Shown here: piece by piece, positions 55,517 to 64,000 of the stretch
Position numbering within the stretch: position 1 is the first letter of the stretch
Layout: every line of letters begins with the position of its first letter
Assembly (NCBI RefSeq): GCF_021347895.1
Contig: NC_067128.1
Coordinates: 138,010 to 202,009 of the forward strand
Reading direction: 5' to 3'
Length of the DNA: 64,000 bases
From: Acanthochromis polyacanthus
Lineage: Eukaryota; Chordata; Actinopteri; Pomacentridae
The notes under the pieces: model-generated
Told to the model about the DNA's origin: nothing
Databases searched by the model: none
The model's input: only the letters and a program-made list of their open reading frames with translations
Translations under genes and position numbers: made by a program

Positions 55517-56299
55517 AGATAGATACTTTATTAATCTCCATAGAGAAATTCACAGTTCCAGCAGCATGAAAGGCAGAGAACATGAGGGCATACAAGTTAC
55601 AAATAAGACTATAATAAAAATATAAACATCTAAACATCTGGCAGTTCAAAAGTGCAGTAGTGCAGTAGTGCAGTTGTGCAAAATGACTGTGTGTTCCAGT
55701 CTGTAGCAGTCTGTTTTTTCACACTTTAGTCCAGCATGTTGATGTGAGTGTGTGTGTGGTAAGGTGCGTGTGCATGCGTGTGTAGTGAGTCCGGAGTTTT
55801 TTTGTTTTATTTTATCCATTTTATCGCCCTCCCCGGTTGGTGTTGAAGAGCCGGATGGCGTGGGGGAGGAACGATCTCTTCAGTCTGTCTGTGGAGCAGG
55901 ACAGTGACAGCAGTCTGTCACTAAAGCTGCTCCTCTGTCTGGAGATGCTGCTGTGCAGAGGATGACTTGGATTGTCTATGATGGACTGGAGCCTGTTCAA
56001 TGTCCGTCGCTCTGCCACTGATGTTAGACTGTCCAGCTCTGTGCCAACAACAGAGCCAGCCTTCCTCACCAGCTTGTCCAGGCGTGCAGCATCCTTCTTT
56101 TTCAAGCTGCTTCCCCAGCACACTACTGTGTACATGAGGGCGCTTGCTACTACAGACTGATAGAAGATCTGTAGCAGCTTCTTGCAGATGTTGAAGGACG
56201 CCAGCCTTCTGAGGAAGTACATGCGGCTCTGTCCCTTCCTACACAGAGCATCAGTGTTGGCAGTCCAGTCCAGTTTGTCATCCAGCTGCACTCCTAGGT
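55517..56299 (-). mobile_element. Rex1/CR1-type LINE 3' fragment inserted in the left arm
   Basis: The frame 56303-55821 (minus) is the C-terminal end of a fish LINE reverse transcriptase: KLDWTANTDALCRKGQSR, YFLRRLASF, VVCWGSSLKKKDAARLDKL, SLSCSTDRL. The 3' end is TTAATAAAGTATCTATCTAT-like, usual for this family. The same position in the right arm lacks it (five other bases, CAATG in the arm's direction, are there instead), which fixes the insertion limits. The catalytic domain is absent. Confidence 0.85.
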
Positions 56300-56603
56300 A
56301 CATCTTACAATTACAATGTCCTGTCTTTTAACTAATAAAGACACATTGCCTGCATGTAAAGAACTTCACATCAGTTTGTTTGTTTGTTTTATTAAGATCC
56401 CCTATCAGCTTTTGCAAAGCAGCAGCTATTCTTCCTGGGGTCTTCATAATTTCATTTGTGACAACACCAAAAAGCAACATGTACACAAAATACATACAAA
56501 TCACATTACAAAATACATAAACAATACATACAAAAATACACGTATACAATACAAATAACATACATATACAAAACTTGTACTAACCAAAAGCATACAACAC
56601 ATA

Positions 56604-58238
<1,635 letters not shown>

Positions 58239-58718
58239 TAATACTCCCACCTTGAATTATAAAATAAAATGTTCTTCTTCAAAGATACCATGACCTAACA
58301 GTAATAATTAAAGAATAATCTACCTCAGAAACCAACCATAACATGAATCACATAAACAGTGACATTACAGTCACTACATTTAAGTTTAAGATTTAATTTT
58401 ATGAATTATTGTATTTTACAAATTTCTATTCCCAAGCAACCCACTAAACTAATAACTAAAATTTTGTGCTACGAAATGCTCTTTTAGTTTTATTTTAAAG
58501 TTTTCAATATTCCCAGTTTTTGAGACAATCCGGATGTTATCGCTCGCTCCCGACAAAAGCATCATTTTTTTAATATTTTGGATTTAGATTAATTAGACAA
58601 TCAACAAATTGACGTAATTTCCTGGTGGGTGTGTTTATGCAGCCTATTAAACACTTTTTTCCCCATAAAATAAAGTACAATCCATACATCATGGTCCAGT
58701 GTTCATTGTTTGTTTTGT

Positions 58719-58758
58719 CCATCCATCCATCCATCCATCCATCCATCCATCCATCCAT
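58719..58758 (+). repeat. CCAT tetranucleotide microsatellite at the arm/spacer border
   Basis: About ten CCAT units begin exactly where similarity between the duplication arms stops. Confidence 0.95.
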
Positions 58759-59443
58759 CTATCCCACACAAAGTGCATTTTTTCAGTTCTCTATACTTCT
58801 ATCCATGGTTGTGCTGTTTTCATGGAGGCACACAACTTTATATTGCAGTAAAAACAATGAGCCCAGGGGGATTTAAAATACGACTGGAGAAACTAGAAAC
58901 TACTTCAGGGAGTTAATGACACACCAGCAGAGCAACGCAACTACAGCAACAACAAATACCACAACATCTACAGAGAAAAATATCATTATTGCTCTCCTCA
59001 TTATTACGAAATATACAGACTCTTTATATATGAGGAACCATAAACACACTAAAGACACAATAAAGTAGCCAAAAAAAGGTAATGAATAAAGTTTCACACA
59101 AACAGACATAAGTTTTGTGTGTGTGGGCAAAGTGTTCTTTTCAGAGTCGGTCAGCGCAGCACAGTGAGGTGCACCAAAGAAAATTAATGATAAAATGATG
59201 ACTAAATGCTGAGATGTTATGATGAATAAAACAAAGATTTTTCAGTGATGGAATATTCTTTTCCACTTGTACAATGACTGCAAGGAAATCGTGCTGCAAC
59301 CAAACAGCAAACTCTTTGAATGAACAATAAAGGCAACATGGAAATGCAGAAAATTACAGTTTGTCAAACGTCTGCTTGAAGCTGCTTCAAAAACGAGTTA
59401 ATCTCTATGGATCCCTGCGTTAAAATGTCCAAGTTTACAGCAG

Positions 59444-59606
59444 TCTTTTTTGCTCCTATTTTGCCGTTGTAGGTCCTGGTGGTCTGAAAACGTACACCAG
59501 TATTTCTTTAGGACTCAATATCAAGCATGTGCAGGTTGGTCCAAATTGGTCAAAGAATCTGTGAGATTTTGACCTTAATTGGCTTTTTGGACATTAAAGG
59601 GGCACA
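59444..59606 (+). repeat. 163-bp dispersed direct repeat, first copy
   Basis: Shares GCTCCTATTTTGCCGTTGTA and the GTCAAAGAATCTGTGAGATT box with 60919-61081; a weaker relative is at 60236-60397. Confidence 0.85.
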
Positions 59607-60918
59607 TTTCCAAACTTCAACATGGTATCATCTGGCCCCCTGTTGACCTAGGAGGCTGATATTGTATATACCGATTCACAGGGGGCCCTAGTACTTGTGG
59701 TTAAGATTTCGTCCCGTTCGGGAAAAAATGAGGGTGAGGGTCTAATTCCACTGGCAGAAGACTCTCAGGGTCTAAAAATCTGACAAGGGTTACGGTTTTC
59801 CTAACATGAACACTTGGTCAGATTTTTCTATTGGGACCCTGGGGCTGATCTTTTAGTATGTTATACTAGGCTATATTTGGAGCTGAACTGTGCTGGTTTG
59901 GTGTCTCTATGACCTTCCTGTGACCCCTGGCGCAGGGTCAAAATGTCACATTTTTGGACATTGAAGCCCCATAAATTAGTACTTTTAGCATCAAATGAAC
60001 TGAAACTTTTAGGGGTGATTCAGGTGACCTTGGTGAACAATTGATTTGAAGCACAAGTCTCTAGGTCGTTCCTGGAGCTACTTCCGGTTTGGGAGGGGCT
60101 AGCAAAACAGTTCCAGTGAATTTAGATTTTAGATGTTTCAGAGGTACCAGATCCCAGGTTTCAGCTCTCTGAGTGTTACAGAAGAGAAATGAGAGCAAAA
60201 GAGGGACATTTATGAAAAAATGTTTTTTTTTTTTGGCCCTCATTCCTTCTTCAGGGCCCCTGGAGGTCTGAAACGTGCATGAGCATTCACATTAGCCTCT
60301 GTATATAGAACCTGTGCAGTTTGGTCCAAATTGGTTAAGGAATGTGCGAGATTTTGACCTTTTTAACCCGTTTTGAAGCATTTGGACATTAAAGGGTTAA
60401 TCGTCGAGTGAGAAACAGGCTGATGCTCGGGCCCCTTTTGAGCTAACTCTCTGAAAAAAAATATGCAAAATCAGGAGGTGGTCTAGTAGGAGTGTGTCCG
60501 ATTTGGTGTCACTAGACCCAAAAATGACCGAGCAGGAATGATTTTTACATGTTTGAAGGCCTCAGGCTTCATCACTACTAGCAGGCCTCACTGCTGAAAA
60601 AGCAGGTTCCCGTGGGCCTAGACCCTTGAAAACAGATACAGTGCTTCATGTGACTGCTCTGAACAGGCCCACACAATATCAGACTTGAATTCCACTGGGA
60701 ATGACTTTTATGATACTTGATATGTTGCACAAAATGTCTCCTTCATTTGAAGTCTTCAGATTTAGTGACCCTTGACCCCTTCAAAGGTGTTTTCACTGCA
60801 GACTTGCTCCCAGAGCATTCAGCACACCCTGTTCTATGACTTTATGCACTTTGGTGCACTTTGATTGATGTTCTCACACTGTTTCTCATTCATTTTAACA
60901 AAGGCCCCTGTTCCAGTG

Positions 60919-61081
60919 TCTTCTTTGCTCCTATTTTGCCGTTGTAGGTCCTGGTGGTCTGAAAACGTACACCAGTATTGGTTTAGGACCCAATATCAAA
61001 CATGTGCAGGTTGGTCCAAATCGGTCAAAGAATCTGTGAGATTTTGACCTTAATTGGCCTTTTGGACATTAAAGGGGCACA
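60919..61081 (+). repeat. 163-bp dispersed direct repeat, second copy
   Basis: Matches 59444-59606 over its whole length with only a few substitutions. Confidence 0.85.
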
Positions 61082-62357
61082 CAGTGTGTCCTCTGCTTGT
61101 CTTGAATCATAAATCAACGTCAGTAAATTTCTTGCTCCTTAATTAGAGATGTAAACGAGATGCCATATTCATTCAATATTCATTACGGTACTGGATGGTT
61201 TAAAAACAAAACTTTATTGCACTATGTCAGTGAACAAAACAAACAATGAACACTGGACCATGATGTATGGATTGTACTTTATTTTATGGGGGAAAAAGTA
61301 TTTAATAGGCTGCATAAACACACCCACCAGGAAATTACGTCAATTTGTTCATTGTCTAATTAATCGAAATCCAAAATATTAAAAAAACTGATGCTTTTGT
61401 CGGGAGCGAGCGATAACATCCGGATTGTCTCAAAAATGGGGAATATTGAAAACTTTAAAATTAAACTAAAAGAATATTTCGTAGCACAAAATTTTAGTTA
61501 TTAATTTAGTGGGTTGCTTGGGAATAGAAATTTGTAAAATACAATAATTCATAAAATTAAATCTTAAACTTAAATGTAGTGACTGTAATGTCACTGTTTA
61601 TGTGATTTATGTTATGGTTGGTTTCTGAGGTAGATTATTCTTTAATTATTACTGTTAGGTCATGGTATCTTTGAAGAAGAACATTTTATTTTTATAATTC
61701 AAGGTGGGAGTATTATGTGTTGTATGCTTTTGGTTAGTACAGGTTTTGTATATGTATATTATTTGTATTGTATACGTGTATTTTTGTATGTATTGTTTAT
61801 GTATTTTGTAATTTGATTTGTATGTATTTTGTGTACATGTTGCTTTTTGGTGTTGTCACAAATGAAATTATGAAGACCCCAGGAAGAATAGCTGCTGCTT
61901 TGCAAAAGCTGATAGGGGACCTTAATAAAACAAACAAACAAACAAACAAACTGATGTAAAGTTCTTTATATATGTGTCTTTATTAGTTAAAAGACAGGAC
62001 ATTGTAATTGTAAGATGTCATTGATTTACACCTGCATTTTGTGCTTCATGGCGCTAGGTGTGCTGTTTGCATGTTGGACATTGTTTTACACAGACACCAC
62101 CGAAGAAGAAAGGTGCAGCAGGTTCTGCATGTCGTTCTCCCCTGTGTTTTCCCGACCACGGTCAGGAAGCGGACAGCAGCAAAGGTTAACAATAGATATG
62201 GTCAGTAACTACACAAATATGTTAAGAGCTCAGATAACGACACAATGTAACAAATAAATACAATAACATATAGGCCTACGCCGTTTGGTTTAGCCCGTGG
62301 ATGCGTCCATAGCAACCACCATAGCAATGGTGGGAAACGTAACAATTCCATTCCGAG

Positions 62358-63507
62358 TAGGGTGACCACCTGTCCCGTTTAAGGTTGTTTTGTACCGCTA
62401 TTTCAGTGTTTGTCCCTCGTCACGCATATCAGGACAATGTCCCGCTTTTCCATTCATTAGCAAAAAAAAATACAAACATGAAAATTAACCAGCCCAGAGC
62501 TGCAGAACTTCTGTAGATTTGTGCTGGCAGGGAGCATTTCATTTCGACCAGTGGTTGCAGGAGACAACGATGACGTCCGTCCAATAGGCTGCGTTTTAGG
62601 GTACGTCCTGCGTCAAAATGTATACGCCCCAAACAAACACGAGAGAGTCCGAGTGAGGAAAGTAGAACGGAAGAAGATTTAAATGAAATAATGAGTGGAC
62701 CACAGTCAAAAAAGAGAAAGTGTTCTTTCAAAAAGGAATGGACGTCTTCACACAGCTGGGTAAGACCCACTGACGAGCCTGACAAAGCCTTCTGTTCCCT
62801 ATGCAACAGCAGTTTCTCCGTTGCTCACGGTGGAGAAAATGATGTCAAACGACATGCTGGGCGCGACTCATCAAAAAAAGGTCCGACAGCAAGAGACATC
62901 GAAATCAATGCAGTCGTTTTTATTGAGCCCAAAGCACGACAGTTTATCTGATAAGGTAACAGCAGCTGAAGTTACCAGCGTGTATCACTCAGTGAAGCAT
63001 GCACACTCACCCGGACGATGGCTATGCCCAAGCATGAGATTTTATGTTGATATATATATATATATATATATATATACATTTTTTATTTTTTATTTTTATT
63101 TTTTTTGCACTGGCATTTTATTTAAGCCAAGATTTCCACACAGTGCCCTAGTTGAATTCTGTCAGTATGGGGTATGTTGGTAGAGCATATAGGCCTGTTG
63201 GTTATTGGCCTGTATACTTGAAAGACTTTATGTTCGGCCTTTTGAGTGCTTTTATAAGATGGATTATTAATGTTATTGTGTCAATATATGTTTTACTTAA
63301 GTAAGTAAAACACATTTGTTACTTAATTCTGTGTGATGTTTCCTGGAAATATATAGGCTATATATTAAATATTTTGTTTTACTGGTCTTGTGGTCTAAAT
63401 TGTGAAGTGTATGGTCAGGGTTTACAGATGGTTGCATCCATCCCGCCTTGTCCCTCCAAAACATGCCAGCTGTCCCACTTTTTGTCTTTTTGGAGGTGGT
63501 CACCCTA
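62358..63507 (+). mobile_element. 1150-bp hAT transposon with 8-bp target duplication
   Basis: The ends TAGGGTGACCACCT and its inverse are flanked by ATTCCGAG (62350-62357 and 63508-63515). The left arm at 41485-41505 carries the uninterrupted site with one ATTCCGAG (inverted), which proves the insertion. Eight-base duplications and this terminus fit hAT elements. A TA microsatellite lies at about 63050-63076. Confidence 0.95.
62691..62951 (+). pseudogene. hAT transposase N-terminal remnant with BED-like zinc finger
   Basis: An 86-codon frame with a basic start (SKKRKCSFKKEW), then CSLCNSSFSVAHGGENDVKRH, a Cys2-His2 arrangement of the BED/zinc-finger type used by many vertebrate hAT-derived proteins for DNA binding. 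The RNase H-like catalytic core and dimerisation domain are missing, so the element depends on a transposase from elsewhere. Confidence 0.7.
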
Positions 63508-64000
63508 ATTCCGAGACGTGAAAGATTCATCGTAATAACAAACCAACGATCATACACAAGAACTGAACGAATATTGTGAAATTAAAATGTATATTTTTTG
63601 GTGTCGCTGTAATGCCTGAGGCTCAGGTAGAAAGACAGGGGGATCTTGTTGTGGTCAGGAATAAAGTTTTTAGATCGCTGTGCACTGACTGGTGTATGGA
63701 TGAGCTCAACAAATGATTGCGGTAAAAGCACGTTCATGGAAATAAATACCGTTGTTTGCATTGACAACGAGAGACTTGTGGATCATTGAAATGCAACTTG
63801 TTAACAAGGGAGCGAAGCGTCAACTAATGAAAGGCCGGGGAAGACATCTCAGTAACTAGCAGTAATCACCAAGAGTTACAAAAATGATTTAACAACTCAA
63901 AAAAATACACAATGCAACAATACAAAATAAACACACCGCTTGTTTTCGTTTTTGGCAGCGTCCTAATCAACCAGCATAACGGTACAAAATGTGAGACTGT

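Larger units (their letters stand above)
58759..61233. other. spacer between the inverted arms, non-coding
   Basis: No gene. It contains three related repeat units: 59444-59606, 60236-60397 (diverged) and 60919-61081. The first and third are about 95 percent alike. Confidence 0.6.
61234..64000 (-). repeat. right arm of the inverted duplication
   Basis: The reverse complement of the left arm (40999-58718 without its insertions), interrupted only by the hAT element at 62358-63507. It runs past the window end. A 61-codon frame is open at matching places in both arms (41233-41418 and 63582-63767) with one amino-acid difference, but this follows from the high identity and is not evidence of coding. 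Confidence 0.9.

Overview
The window is vertebrate genomic DNA, almost certainly from a teleost fish. It holds one long multi-exon animal gene with GT-AG introns. Around and inside that gene is a dense, nested collection of fish-type transposable elements: Tc1, hAT, piggyBac-like MITEs, L2, L1, Rex1- and RTE-like LINEs, a gammaretrovirus-like ERV, and TIR elements carrying an integrase-type transposase. There is no prokaryotic organisation. No tRNA, rRNA or CRISPR feature was seen.

Layout. 1-3.4 kb is gene-free apart from a decayed Tc1 transposase relic. 3.4-6.7 kb is a 3.3-kb endogenous retrovirus with both LTRs, a 5-bp target duplication, a tRNA-Tyr-like primer binding site and a polypurine tract; most of gag, pol and env is deleted and a piggyBac-like MITE sits in its leader. 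6.7-9.0 kb is AT-rich with degenerate telomere-like repeats. 9.06-11.96 kb is a 5'-truncated LINE, 13.06-13.78 kb an RTE-type LINE tail, and 14.09-14.63 kb a second copy of the MITE.

14.8-39.35 kb is the only host gene, a + strand adhesion GPCR of family F (best match ADGRF5/GPR116). I traced 19 coding exons that keep frame across every junction and give a 1285-residue protein: signal peptide, furin-like site, two tandem copies of a SEA-like plus cysteine-rich module, a Thr-rich mucin stretch, a full SEA domain, two Ig domains, GAIN/GPS and 7TM. Intron 4 holds a Rex1-like LINE. Intron 13 holds an L2 LINE that is itself split by a near full-length L1 with a 14-bp target duplication.

41-64 kb is the most unusual part. 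A roughly 1.65-kb unit is present as an inverted duplication (left arm from 40999, right arm running off the window end at 64000). Each arm was later invaded by different elements, so each arm preserves the empty sites of the other. The left arm took a 13.7-kb composite, a LINE fragment and an apparently intact Tc1 transposon. The right arm took a small hAT element. The composite is a set of nested elements. A 1.1-kb outer TIR element contains a 950-bp TIR element and an 11.6-kb TIR element with an 8-bp target duplication. The 11.6-kb element carries exons of an integrase-core transposase, a retroviral-type gag-protease gene with an open frame of about 850 codons, and a 2.15-kb insert headed by four tandem units that can each fold into a cloverleaf.
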